This document shows, piece by piece, positions 8,923 to 17,286 of a stretch of 37,229 nucleotides of DNA (position 1 is its first letter; every line of letters begins with the position of its first letter). The translations under genes were made by a program, and so were the position numbers. Source of the DNA: Shewanella chilikensis (lineage in GTDB: Bacteria; Pseudomonadota; Gammaproteobacteria; Enterobacterales; Shewanellaceae); contig NZ_NIJM01000043.1 of the NCBI RefSeq assembly GCF_002836945.1, positions 1-37,229 on the forward strand, read 5' to 3'. Under the pieces are notes generated by a model. It saw only the letters and a list, made by a program, of their open reading frames with translations, was not told where the DNA came from and searched no databases.

Positions 8923-10290
8923 ATGAACCAAGATGTTCCAAGCGATTCTAAAGGGTCCAGAATCAGTCGGCGTAACATATTGGTCCTGGATCCTGTCGAT
9001 GGCTTGCCTGACATTGCCGCCGAGTTGGCACCCTTTGGCTGGCATTGTTTCAAAGCACAGCAAGCCCGTGATGCATTGACCCTACTGGGTCAATACGACA
9101 TCAGGGTAATTGTGGCGGTCATTGAAACCAGTAGCCATAGGTGCCAGGCCAGAGAAATAGCCGATATCCAAAGAAAACACCCCAAACTGCAATGGTTGGC
9201 GGTGACAGATGGCATATTGGACACAAGTTGTAGCTGGCTGTTATCGGCAAACTTTATCGATTACTACCACAAGCCTTTGAACTGGTGCCGCTTCAATGAC
9301 TCTCTGGGCCATGCCTGGGGTATGTCTCAACTGGCACGGGACAACCCCACCGTCGCCATTGATGACGCCCCGCTGACGGCTATTGAAGGCAAGCACCCAC
9401 TGATCCAAACCTTGCGTCGGGATCTGGAAAAACTGGGGCAATCAGACGATACCGTTCTTCTCAGCGGTGAAACCGGCTCAGGAAAAGGCCTTTGTGCCAA
9501 ATGGTTGCATTTTCTGTCTCATCGCCGTCAAGGCCCTTTCGTTACCCTCAACTGCGGCGCCCTGCCCGCCAGCCTGATCCAATCAACACTGTTTGGCCAT
9601 GAAAAAGGCGCCTTTACCGGAGCAGACAAGCGCTATATAGGACATTTGGAACAAGCCGATGGCGGCACCCTGTTTCTGGATGAAATCGCCGATCTGCCGC
9701 TGGATCTCCAGGTGAATCTGCTGCACTTTCTCGATGACAAACAAATTATGCGGATAGGCGCTTGCCATCCACAAACAGTCAACTGTCGACTGATATTTGC
9801 CTCCCATCAAGACCTTGAAAACGCCGTCGATGAAGGTCGATTTAGGGAAGATCTCTATCATCGTCTCAACGTACTGCGGCTACATGTCCCCAGCCTGAGG
9901 GAGTACAAGAGCGATATCATTCCCATGGCAGAACGTTTTTTGCAAAACATTCCGGGCAATGCCAGTTCACTGGTATTCAGTAACCAAGCCCTGAATGCCA
10001 TTCAGAATTACAACTGGCCGGGTAATGTCAGGGAACTGCAAAACCGTATTCGCCGTGCAGCGGTAATGGCCGAAGGCTCAGAGATCTCAGCCAAGGCCCT
10101 GGGGCTTGATAGAATAAAAGAGCATAACCCTGATGCAGAACTGGCCAAACAAAGGGATAACCTGGATGCCGAAGTGCTGCTCAAAGCCATTGCCGATAAC
10201 CGCCACAATATCTCAGCTGCCGCCCGACAACTCAATATTTCCAGAACGACCTTCTATCGCTTGATAAAGAAGTGTCAAATTCAACTCTGA
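8923..10290 (+). CDS. sigma-54-dependent Fis-family transcriptional activator
   Basis: A 455-residue enhancer-binding protein with three parts. Residues about 17-130 form a receiver-like domain that looks degenerate: the strand expected to end in the phosphorylated Asp reads RVIVAVIETS (Glu68), and the acidic pocket is reduced to LDPVDG, although a Lys-Pro (YYHKP) remains. The AAA+ domain has Walker A GETGSGKG (182-189), an intact GAFTGA sigma-54 contact loop (229-234), Walker B GTLFLDE (248-254) and the arginine-finger region GRFREDLYHRLN. The C-terminus is a Fis-type helix-turn-helix (NISAAARQLNISRTTFYRLIKK). The layout resembles VpsR-like regulators, but unlike those the GAFTGA loop is intact, so true sigma-54 activation is expected. 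Targets are not known; -24/-12 sites lie upstream of the genes at 11479 and 457. Confidence 0.9.
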   Translation: MNQDVPSDSKGSRISRRNILVLDPVDGLPDIAAELAPFGWHCFKAQQARDALTLLGQYDIRVIVAVIETSSHRCQAREIADIQRKHPKLQWLAVTDGILDTSCSWLLSANFIDYYHKPLNWCRFNDSLGHAWGMSQLARDNPTVAIDDAPLTAIEGKHPLIQTLRRDLEKLGQSDDTVLLSGETGSGKGLCAKWLHFLSHRRQGPFVTLNCGALPASLIQSTLFGHEKGAFTGADKRYIGHLEQADGGTLFLDEIADLPLDLQVNLLHFLDDKQIMRIGACHPQTVNCRLIFASHQDLENAVDEGRFREDLYHRLNVLRLHVPSLREYKSDIIPMAERFLQNIPGNASSLVFSNQALNAIQNYNWPGNVRELQNRIRRAAVMAEGSEISAKALGLDRIKEHNPDAELAKQRDNLDAEVLLKAIADNRHNISAAARQLNISRTTFYRLIKKCQIQL

Positions 10291-10291
10291 T

Positions 10292-10314
10292 GCTGCCAGG
10301 GAGTCAGTGGCAGC
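10292..10314 (+). other. intergenic hairpin between regulator and thioredoxin genes
   Basis: GCTGCCA (10292-10298) and TGGCAGC (10308-10314) form a 7-bp stem directly after the regulator stop codon. There is no T-run, so it is more likely a partial attenuator or mRNA-end stabiliser than a full terminator. An AGGAG follows at 10321. Confidence 0.4.
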
Positions 10315-10331
10315 CACTATAGGAGCTCACT

Positions 10332-11096
10332 ATGTTCAATCATCCGCTGATGTTTATCTGGCTTCCACTATTATTGCTGTCTGGGTGTCAGCCACAACAG
10401 CCATCCTCTTCAGAGCAGGAACTTAAACAATCTATGGCTGAGATCAAACTCCAACTGGTTAAAATGGAGAAACAAATCAAGGAGATCCATGAAATAGCTA
10501 CAGCATCGACAGCCCCTAAAGCCAAAGAGTTGCCGCCCTTGGCTGACCTGGATAATCAAGGCAAGCTACCCTCCTTGGGTCAATCTGACGCACCTATCGT
10601 CATAGTAGAGTTTTCAGACTTTCAATGTCCCTATTGCAAACGCTTTTTGGAGCTCAGTTTTCCCAAACTCAAGCAGCAATATATAGATACAGGTAAGGTC
10701 AGATACCTGGTTCGCAACTTTCCGCTAAGCTTTCACGCCAATGCCGAAAGCGCTGCTATTGCAGCAGCCTGTGCCGGCAAACAAGATAGGTACTGGCCAA
10801 TGCGAGAACAACTTTTTGCCAATATTACCCGGCTCAATCCTGAACTCTATTTAAGTAGTGCCAAGCAGCAAGATTTACAACTGCCGGACTTTGAAGCCTG
10901 CCTTGATGATCCTGCCATTAAGGCGAGTGTCATGGCAGATCTCCAGTACGGTCAGCAATATGGCGTCACTGGCACCCCAAGTTTTATCATAGGTCGAGTA
11001 AGTAATAACCAGATGCAGACACCCAAGTTATTGGTAGGAGCTCATCCCTACGAAGCCTTTAGTGCCATTTTGGATAAATTACAGCAGGATAATTAG
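10332..11096 (+). CDS. DsbA-like thioredoxin-fold lipoprotein
   Basis: A 254-residue thiol-disulfide protein. The N-terminus ends in LLSGC, a clear lipobox with lipidated Cys19. Residues about 25-55 are a predicted coiled coil (repeated Leu/Ile with Lys/Glu) that probably holds the catalytic domain away from the membrane or makes it oligomeric. The DsbA-type domain follows, with active site FQCPYC (Cys99 and Cys102) and cis-proline loop GVTGTPSF (Pro216). The form matches the DsbA/ScsC/BdbD-like family (Thioredoxin_4). Whether it oxidises or isomerises disulfides is not visible. It begins 41 bases after the regulator gene with a good AGGAG site, and is followed by a secreted protein with 20 cysteines, a plausible client. 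Confidence 0.9.
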   Translation: MFNHPLMFIWLPLLLLSGCQPQQPSSSEQELKQSMAEIKLQLVKMEKQIKEIHEIATASTAPKAKELPPLADLDNQGKLPSLGQSDAPIVIVEFSDFQCPYCKRFLELSFPKLKQQYIDTGKVRYLVRNFPLSFHANAESAAIAAACAGKQDRYWPMREQLFANITRLNPELYLSSAKQQDLQLPDFEACLDDPAIKASVMADLQYGQQYGVTGTPSFIIGRVSNNQMQTPKLLVGAHPYEAFSAILDKLQQDN

Positions 11097-11146
11097 TCTG
11101 ACTCTTCTGCCCACCGACGCACTCCCTCCTCCGCTCCAAACAAACT

Positions 11147-11167
11147 GGCCTGCGCTACACGCAGGCC
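11147..11167 (+). terminator. possible terminator-like hairpin after the thioredoxin gene
   Basis: GGCCTGCG and CGCAGGCC pair perfectly over 8 bp around CTACA, 50 bases after the stop. No T-run follows, so a factor-independent terminator is doubtful. Confidence 0.4.
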
Positions 11168-11317
11168 TGCTACTGAACAAGTGATACAAGCTGAAACATA
11201 CCCAAACATCTGATTCTAAAGCAAGCCATTCACAGTGTTCCAAAGACGAAACACCCAGACTGTTACACCTGACAGACAAAACAGAAAAAACACAAAAAAA
11301 TCAGAATATTAACCATA

Positions 11318-11334
11318 TGGAATGACGTTTGCTT
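11318..11334 (+). promoter_or_regulatory. sigma-54 (-24/-12) promoter candidate for the cysteine-rich secreted protein
   Basis: TGGAATGACGTTTGCTT matches the -24/-12 consensus with GG (11319-11320) and GC (11331-11332) exactly ten bases apart; TGG, the A at consensus position 5, the G at position 7 and TTGCT all fit. A start near 11344 would give a leader of about 135 bases. The approximately 220-base AT-rich region upstream is free of genes and could hold activator sites; GTGTT (11235-11239) and AACAC (11250-11254) are one loose inverted pair. An intact sigma-54 activator is encoded at 8923-10290. Confidence 0.55.
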
Positions 11335-11355
11335 ATCAGGGAGGCGTTTGGATAT

Positions 11356-11453
11356 TTGCTGTGCGAATCCGGCCATTCCTTTGGGAAGCCTTAACCGGTG
11401 ATGTTACTCGATTGCAGCAAGCTCACTAAAATGTGCGGCCACTGTCAGTGGCC
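11356..11453 (+). promoter_or_regulatory. structured 5' leader of the secreted repeat protein mRNA
   Basis: Nested complementary segments are visible: TTGCTG (11356-11361) with CAGCAA (11415-11420), AATC (11366-11369) with GATT (11410-11413), CCGG (11369-11372) with CCGG (11395-11398), and TTCC (11376-11379) with GGAA (11384-11387). Closer to the gene, GGCCACTG (11437-11444) and CAGTGGCC (11446-11453) form a tight hairpin ending 11 bases before the GGAGGG ribosome-binding site. This could regulate translation or mRNA stability. It does not match the cyclic di-GMP riboswitch core, and I know no family for it. Confidence 0.4.
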
Positions 11454-11478
11454 AAACAAACTTCGGAGGGATAGCAAG

Positions 11479-13773
11479 ATGAAACTATTCCAGTGTAACT
11501 GGCTGATCAGGGCTCTGGGTGTCGTCCTGATTGGCGGCGCCTCGCTTTACGGTGCCTCGAGTTTGACGCCCGTCAACGCCTCCTTCTTCCCGCAACAGTT
11601 CGATCAAGCTTGTATGGCCGAACAAGCGGGATTTGCCCTCAATTGTACAGCCAATGATGTCAGGGTAAGTAAGGTGGATAATGTCCGCAATCTGGATGGT
11701 ACCACGCCGGTAGAATGCGTCCTGGGAGACGATGTGACTTTCCTGGCTGATGTGACCATTACTACTACTGCTAATCAAAGGTATGACTATTCCGTCTATC
11801 TGCCGGAAGGCAGTTGGAGTGCTCAGGACTCAGATCCCAATAATGAGTGTTCAATTCTGCTCGGGCGTACCAATGGTCCCGGCGTTGACCTGGAAGAAAA
11901 CCTCGATGCCTGTGCCGATATCAGTAAAGCTGCAGGTTATGATGCCACTCATGTCTATAGCGGCGAGCAGATCACCCTGTTCTGTCGCGATGATGATAAC
12001 TCAGGCAAGGCTGAGTTCAATTACTGTGCCGCCTGGCACAACAAAACCGGTGCCGATTGCAGTGAAAACAATCCCGCTGCCCCCGGCACACCATCCAAGT
12101 GTCGTTGCGATGCGTTTGATATCGACGTCTTTATCAAACCCAACCCACCTGTGATCAATAAAAAACTCATCACCAGCAATACCCAAAATGAACCCGGAGG
12201 CACTTACACTTTTGAGTTGAGTTTCAACAACCCCAATGCCCAAACTTCACTGTTCATCACTTCGTTAAGCGATGAAGTGGATATTGGTGCCGATGGTAAC
12301 TATGACACTTCACTGAACTTGTGGAGTGCAGGCGGACCTGTGGGAGCCAGTGATGGTGTGTACCTAAAATCCTCCAACTGTACTCAACCGGCTAATGGAG
12401 GAGAAATTCTGCCAAGTGGGTCTTATAGCTGTCAGTTTACTGTTCATATAGTCGATAGGGACTTGCCGGATCTTGCCCCTAATATCGAGTTGTATGATGA
12501 CTTGATTAAGCTGGCGCTGGAAGACAAAAACGGCGATGACGTCATCGACAGCAACAGCTGTGCTGCGGTTAACGGCATAGACGGTGAACACTGCTCCAAT
12601 GTGGTCCAAGTACAGGTTGAAAACCTGAACCCCACCATCACAGTGTTGAAAACTGCAAGCCCGGATCAGGTTCCTGAGTCAGGTGGAAACGTGACTTATA
12701 CCGTTAGGGTCAATAACACTGCCGAAGCCTATGATTCACCACTTGAACTCTTCTATTTGGTAGATGACAAGTTTGGTGATCTCAATGGCAAAGGGAGTTG
12801 TAGTACTTATCTCGATATCGCCTACGGTAGTTACTATGAATGTAGCTTCACTGAATTTATCAGTGGCACCGGCGCCGGTTCTCACACTAATACCGTGACT
12901 GCCAAGGCCTATGACGATGAGATGATAGAAGCTATGGCTGCCGACTCAGCCACAGTGGTTATCAATGACATTCCTTCCATGATCACCTTGGATAAGAGTG
13001 CCGATCCTACTTCTGTACTGGAAACAGGTGATGACCTCTCTATCTTCCGTGATGTGGAGTTTACCTTCCTGTTTGGTGTTAAAGATCAAATCAATGGTCA
13101 AAACACAGTTGATACCGTGACCTTCAACACCTTGGATGACTCTGTATTTGGTGATCTTACCGCTAAATGTGAAGTAGACACTGTTGACGGCTTGCCATAT
13201 GGTCCGGCACCACTCGCTGGTTTAATGCTGGATCCCGGTCACAATGCCAGTTGTACCATCACACTGCAGGTGCAAGGAAACAGGACAGATATACATACCA
13301 ATCTGGCAACCATATACGGTACAGATGAAGATGGCCAGGCCGTGGATGCCATGGATGATGCCACTGTAACCTTTACCCCAGGGTCACCCGCAGTTGATAT
13401 GGACTTTGCCGCCAGTATGTTGGTGGTACTGGGTATGCATAATGCCGACGTGAACAATGCCAACCTGACTATGCTCACCGCTGCAGGTGTCGATGTGTTC
13501 CCAGGTGCCGATATGCCCGGTTTCAAACTGATTAATTCGGGCGGCACTTTCGAAGGCGTCAACTATGGTTCCTGTGCATTAAACCATCCATTTGGTTACA
13601 CAGGTTCTGGAACAGAAGACTACTTCTGTGCCTTTACCATAGAATTTAAACCCGGTTTGGAAAACACAGATCCTATCGTCTTCCTGGGTGATGTGATAGT
13701 GAAACTGGTTAACAGTAAAGGAGATGAATCTACAGCCGATGTGACCATTCAAGTCGGCACCAATGAGAACTAA
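11479..13773 (+). CDS. secreted cysteine-rich repeat protein (DUF11-like Ig-fold domains)
   Basis: A 764-residue exported protein. I chose the ATG at 11479, not the upstream in-frame ATG at 11398, because GGAGGG lies eight bases before it and it begins a signal peptide (hydrophobic to about residue 26). The rest is acidic and beta-rich. Segments such as NPTITVLKTASPDQVPESGGNVTYTVRVNN and a second copy beginning MITLDKSADPTSVLETGDDL look like DUF11-type Ig-like repeats; the first third is unlike them. I count 20 cysteines outside the signal segment, an even number that suggests many disulfides, fitting the thioredoxin lipoprotein gene just upstream. No C-terminal anchor or sorting signal is seen, so it is probably released or held by other proteins. 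Function unknown; adhesion or matrix roles are only guesses. Confidence 0.75.
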   Translation: MKLFQCNWLIRALGVVLIGGASLYGASSLTPVNASFFPQQFDQACMAEQAGFALNCTANDVRVSKVDNVRNLDGTTPVECVLGDDVTFLADVTITTTANQRYDYSVYLPEGSWSAQDSDPNNECSILLGRTNGPGVDLEENLDACADISKAAGYDATHVYSGEQITLFCRDDDNSGKAEFNYCAAWHNKTGADCSENNPAAPGTPSKCRCDAFDIDVFIKPNPPVINKKLITSNTQNEPGGTYTFELSFNNPNAQTSLFITSLSDEVDIGADGNYDTSLNLWSAGGPVGASDGVYLKSSNCTQPANGGEILPSGSYSCQFTVHIVDRDLPDLAPNIELYDDLIKLALEDKNGDDVIDSNSCAAVNGIDGEHCSNVVQVQVENLNPTITVLKTASPDQVPESGGNVTYTVRVNNTAEAYDSPLELFYLVDDKFGDLNGKGSCSTYLDIAYGSYYECSFTEFISGTGAGSHTNTVTAKAYDDEMIEAMAADSATVVINDIPSMITLDKSADPTSVLETGDDLSIFRDVEFTFLFGVKDQINGQNTVDTVTFNTLDDSVFGDLTAKCEVDTVDGLPYGPAPLAGLMLDPGHNASCTITLQVQGNRTDIHTNLATIYGTDEDGQAVDAMDDATVTFTPGSPAVDMDFAASMLVVLGMHNADVNNANLTMLTAAGVDVFPGADMPGFKLINSGGTFEGVNYGSCALNHPFGYTGSGTEDYFCAFTIEFKPGLENTDPIVFLGDVIVKLVNSKGDESTADVTIQVGTNEN

Positions 13774-13797
13774 CCAGCTCAGGCGTTCTCCAATACA

Positions 13798-13827
13798 AAA
13801 AGCCAAGGGTATTACCCCTTGGCTTTT
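13798..13827. terminator. bidirectional terminator between convergent genes
   Basis: AAAAGCCAAGGG and CCCTTGGCTTTT pair perfectly over 12 bp around TATTAC. A-tract on one side and T-tract on the other let it serve both the secreted repeat protein (+) and the metalloprotease (-). Confidence 0.92.
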
Positions 13828-13875
13828 CCACTCTTGGCTTCAGCCAGTTTGATTGTCATACAAAACCAAAATCAA

Positions 13876-16821
13876 CTAGTGCTTACCCTTTCCCTTATTG
13901 CCACCTTGGCTGCTACCGGAATCTGTCGAGCTCAAACTGATGGTCACAATTGCGGTTGCACTCTCTTTACCATCAGAAATGGTATAGCTGAAACTATCTG
14001 TGCTCTTGAAACGTTTACCCGGTGTGTAACTTATCTGTCCATTAGCCAACAGCTCGACCGTGCCCAGGCTGCTGCGACCAACTGACGTAACCTGCAAAAC
14101 ATCGTCATCCGCGTCTGTGTCATTGCCAAGCACATTGATACTCACCGCCGACTTACTGGCGATACTGACGCTATCATTCACTGCTTCAGGGGCGGAATTC
14201 ACTGGAGCAGCAATTGAAAACAAGGCTTCAGTACTTGCCTGGTAACCACTATCAGCATTATCCAAGACTCTGAACGTCAGCCCATAATCACCGGCTTCAG
14301 CATTAGCAGCAGAAATCACTGTCACAGAAACCGTTTTGCTCTCTCCCGGAGCCAGGTTCAGATCCTGACTGTTACTACTCCATCCGGCGGGAACATCGGC
14401 CAAAATGCGATAGCTGGACGCCTGGCAACTGCCACTGTTTTTATTGCTGACAGTCAGTTGGTAGCTTTGAGCAGCCCCGGCAGCGACCGCGACATCCGGA
14501 CCAACGACCGAGACCAATGGCGCCACCAAGCTACAAGGTGTTTTCACTGCATAGCTGGCCAAGGCCGAGCTCTGGTACTCCGGCGCATCGTTCTGCACAG
14601 CTGCCAAACTAAAATTGTATACCCCATCGGAACTCTGTTCACTGGAGGTAATCTGAATACCGACATTGGCACTCTCCCCCGGGGCCAGAATAACGCGACC
14701 GCTGTTTGCCTGCCAACCGCTGGGTAAAGCCGCCGTCAGTCGATATTCTGCCGCCTCACAACTCGTGTTGCTGTTGTTGGTCAAAGTCCCCTGATAAGTT
14801 ACCGTCTCCCCCGGTACAGCAATCACATTGGCCTGCTCCAGTGCCCAGGATGGTGCTGCCAATTCACAAACCGCAGCGACTTCGTCCACCATATATCCAA
14901 GCAGTACTTCACTCTGGTAACCACTATCGGCTTGATTGGCGGCAACCACAGAAACTTCATAAAGGCCAGGCGTAACATCTGCAGCCGAACTCAAGCTAAA
15001 GCTCACGGGTTGACTTTGACCCGGAGCCAACTCAACACTACTCCCTTGGAATTGCCAACCTGCAGGTACTGAAGCATTCAGCGCAAACACACTGGCAGCA
15101 CATTCCAGACTATCCCTGTTGGTCAGTATTGCGTTATAGGTAACCAAGGTTCCCGGCTGAACCCACTGCGGGGTTTGCTGCTCAAGCACCAGCTCAGGCG
15201 CAGCTGCCACACAGGCCCTCCCCTGGTAATCAACATAAACTCCAGCACCGTTGGCATCGGCATATTCAGTGGTAAAACTCACGCCGGCATCGCTATCTGT
15301 GTAACTGTTGCCGACAACCAGGGCAGCATCGTCGAGGTCAAACAGGCTACTCTGCGGGGTCATGTCCAATAATTGACTGCTCTCGATATCCTGATCGCTA
15401 CTGTTAAGGTGCACCAGCACGCCTTGAGTCACCGCCTTGCCTGCCATAAAGGCATCAAATCCCAGAGGCTGACGATACTCAAGATAGTACCAAAGCGGCT
15501 CACCACTCAAACTGTCTGTGCCACGACGAACTTTCAGGCCGCGAGCCCCCCCTTGCGCATCACTTTCATAGGGAGCCAGCTGAAAACTACCGGCTTCATC
15601 GGCGCTGACAATATCGCCCCGCTCTTCGGTCAACCAACCTAAGCGGGCCTTGTTCAACAGATTGAAATGTCCTTCCGACTTACCCATGATGTCCAGCGTA
15701 TCGCCATAGGTAATGGCAACACAGGAATCACTCAAATAGCCGCTACCACAGTTAAGTTCTTTGGCATGTTTCAAGCCCAGGTTATGCCCAAGCTCATGCC
15801 CTATGGTCATCAAATTCAGTTCACCGTTGATCCAGGCTCTGGAGGGACTACCACCTACCGTCCCCTGACCACGCCAACTGCAACTACTGTTCTTAGGCAG
15901 GAGATAAACCAAACGTGAGTACTGACTCAGATCAAAACCTGCATCTTTGGCGGCTTGTTGGGCATAACTGTCCATTCCAAAATAGTCACAGTTAGTATCG
16001 ATTGGCAAAGTCAGATAGCCACTAACATCACCACTGAGCCAGGTCTGACCGTATGAGGCTTCCAGGTAATAGTCATTGACTCTACCGAACACCATCTGCC
16101 GTACTTCCTCGATACTCCAAGGTTGCAGGTTCGGGTTATCCTGAAAGTTAAGCAGCAATACCAAGAGTTTTTGCTCACCCGTGGTGCCACTGAGTACAGC
16201 CCCGGTACCCTTGACCAGGTTTTGGCTTTGCGTTTCATCCAAAGCCAAAACCTGTAAATTTTCCGGCTTGGTAAGAACTACAGCCTTGGGCTCTTGTGCC
16301 GCATCTTTAAACTGCCAACCTTTTACCCTGACTTGAATGCCGGTTTTCAATCCAGCTTCGGCCTTGGGCAAAAACAGCTCCACAGAGGTTTCGCCACTGG
16401 TGAGGAAGTATCTGAGTTTATGACCATCACCTGTCGCCAACTCCTCATAAATAACCTCAAGTTTTCCCTGAAACTCTTGTTCGGATGCAAAAAAAGTTTG
16501 TAACTCAGTTGGGCTCTGGGCTCTGAGAGACTCAGGTAAGATCAACCCCAAAGCAGCCTGAGGCTGGCTACGCACCAACTCAAGCATAGCCATCTGTCTG
16601 GACTCGGCCAGAGATTGCAACAAGGCAATATCTTTCTTGGCTCTCAGGCCTCTGGCGAGAGCTTGGGATTGAGAAACCGCCTGTTGTTTCAGTTGAGTGG
16701 CGGGCGTTGCATTAAACCCGGCATGTCTATGGGAGTTCTTTTGTACACCGTTAGGGGACTGAGCCAATACCGGCAAGGCAAGCAACAAGCTGCTAAGCAG
16801 CAGAAGAACGGAACGGGTCAT
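13876..16821 (-). CDS. secreted zinc metalloprotease, gametolysin (M11)-like, with C-terminal repeat domains
   Basis: A 981-residue exported protease. Residues 1-20 are a Sec signal peptide (cleavage near VLA-Q). Residues to about 200 resemble a propeptide. The catalytic domain has HELGHNLGLKH (342-352), the HExxHxxGxxH metzincin zinc site, followed by a Met-turn (DIMG, Met379). Three repeats of about 110 residues follow (about 537-645, 652-758, 763-870), each with APG(E/Q)S and GWQ/GWS motifs resembling NPCBM-associated/NEW3 Ig-like domains, and each with a cysteine pair spaced 36-37 apart (537/574, 652/688, 763/799). Residues about 875-964 form a cadherin/VCBS-like domain (VLGNDTDADDD, a possible calcium site). 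The tail is Gly/Lys-rich. Ten cysteines in total. Substrate unknown; extracellular protein degradation is likely. Confidence 0.87.
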   Translation of the reverse strand: MTRSVLLLLSSLLLALPVLAQSPNGVQKNSHRHAGFNATPATQLKQQAVSQSQALARGLRAKKDIALLQSLAESRQMAMLELVRSQPQAALGLILPESLRAQSPTELQTFFASEQEFQGKLEVIYEELATGDGHKLRYFLTSGETSVELFLPKAEAGLKTGIQVRVKGWQFKDAAQEPKAVVLTKPENLQVLALDETQSQNLVKGTGAVLSGTTGEQKLLVLLLNFQDNPNLQPWSIEEVRQMVFGRVNDYYLEASYGQTWLSGDVSGYLTLPIDTNCDYFGMDSYAQQAAKDAGFDLSQYSRLVYLLPKNSSCSWRGQGTVGGSPSRAWINGELNLMTIGHELGHNLGLKHAKELNCGSGYLSDSCVAITYGDTLDIMGKSEGHFNLLNKARLGWLTEERGDIVSADEAGSFQLAPYESDAQGGARGLKVRRGTDSLSGEPLWYYLEYRQPLGFDAFMAGKAVTQGVLVHLNSSDQDIESSQLLDMTPQSSLFDLDDAALVVGNSYTDSDAGVSFTTEYADANGAGVYVDYQGRACVAAAPELVLEQQTPQWVQPGTLVTYNAILTNRDSLECAASVFALNASVPAGWQFQGSSVELAPGQSQPVSFSLSSAADVTPGLYEVSVVAANQADSGYQSEVLLGYMVDEVAAVCELAAPSWALEQANVIAVPGETVTYQGTLTNNSNTSCEAAEYRLTAALPSGWQANSGRVILAPGESANVGIQITSSEQSSDGVYNFSLAAVQNDAPEYQSSALASYAVKTPCSLVAPLVSVVGPDVAVAAGAAQSYQLTVSNKNSGSCQASSYRILADVPAGWSSNSQDLNLAPGESKTVSVTVISAANAEAGDYGLTFRVLDNADSGYQASTEALFSIAAPVNSAPEAVNDSVSIASKSAVSINVLGNDTDADDDVLQVTSVGRSSLGTVELLANGQISYTPGKRFKSTDSFSYTISDGKESATAIVTISLSSTDSGSSQGGNKGKGKH

Positions 16822-17286
16822 ATCTGTCTCTCAGGCAATACAAAGCCCTGCAAACCTAAAAAAGGTTCTGGCAGACTTTGCATATGGTTTACAGGGAAGC
16901 CAAGTAACTCTTTAGATTTCCTTTCCGCCGTGAATGAGGACTTGCTTCGAACTTAGCCCAGGATCTCTTCGAATCCTTAGGAGGACGACATTCTATAAAC
17001 CAGCCTATATTTTGTACACCCCTCAAAACCCTTGAATTTAGCGGCTTTGGGGAGTTTTCCTTGTAAAACAGACCTTAATAAAGATTAAAAAATAAACTGG
17101 TTTGACCAGATTATTTTTTGACATTATTCATGATGTTAATGAAAAGTAAACTTGAATAAGTGTTTTTTTCTGCCATTACAGTTCGTTATTAGACAAAGTC
17201 AAATTTACATCCAATAACATTTTTTTGACACCCTGCTTTCAACTTCAAACAGGACATGTCCCGAGTGAAACTAATCAGGCAGAAAT
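16822..17286. other. 465-base AT-rich intergenic region
   Basis: This lies between two minus-strand genes and must carry the protease promoter, though no clear -35/-10 or -24/-12 match was found for it. Visible features are two direct copies of CTTCGAA at 16945-16951 and 16967-16973 (22 bases apart, two helical turns) that could be a regulator site, and a small dyad CTGGT-TTG-ACCAG near 17098-17110 followed by a T-rich stretch. No gene was recognised. Confidence 0.4.

Noticed and set aside
11340..11420. Cyclic di-GMP-I (GEMM) riboswitch in the secreted-protein leader
   Set aside because: The GAAGCCTTAACCGG stretch recalls part of it, but the conserved CACGCACAGGGCAAACC-like core and the GAAA loop are missing.
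11398..11478. N-terminal extension of the secreted protein from the ATG at 11398
   Set aside because: It has no ribosome-binding site and would put about 27 charged and polar residues before the signal peptide; the ATG at 11479 has GGAGGG.
16833..16849. -24/-12 promoter for the metalloprotease on the minus strand
   Set aside because: GG and GC are ten bases apart, but the -24 box otherwise fails and the site is too close to the start codon to leave a usable leader.
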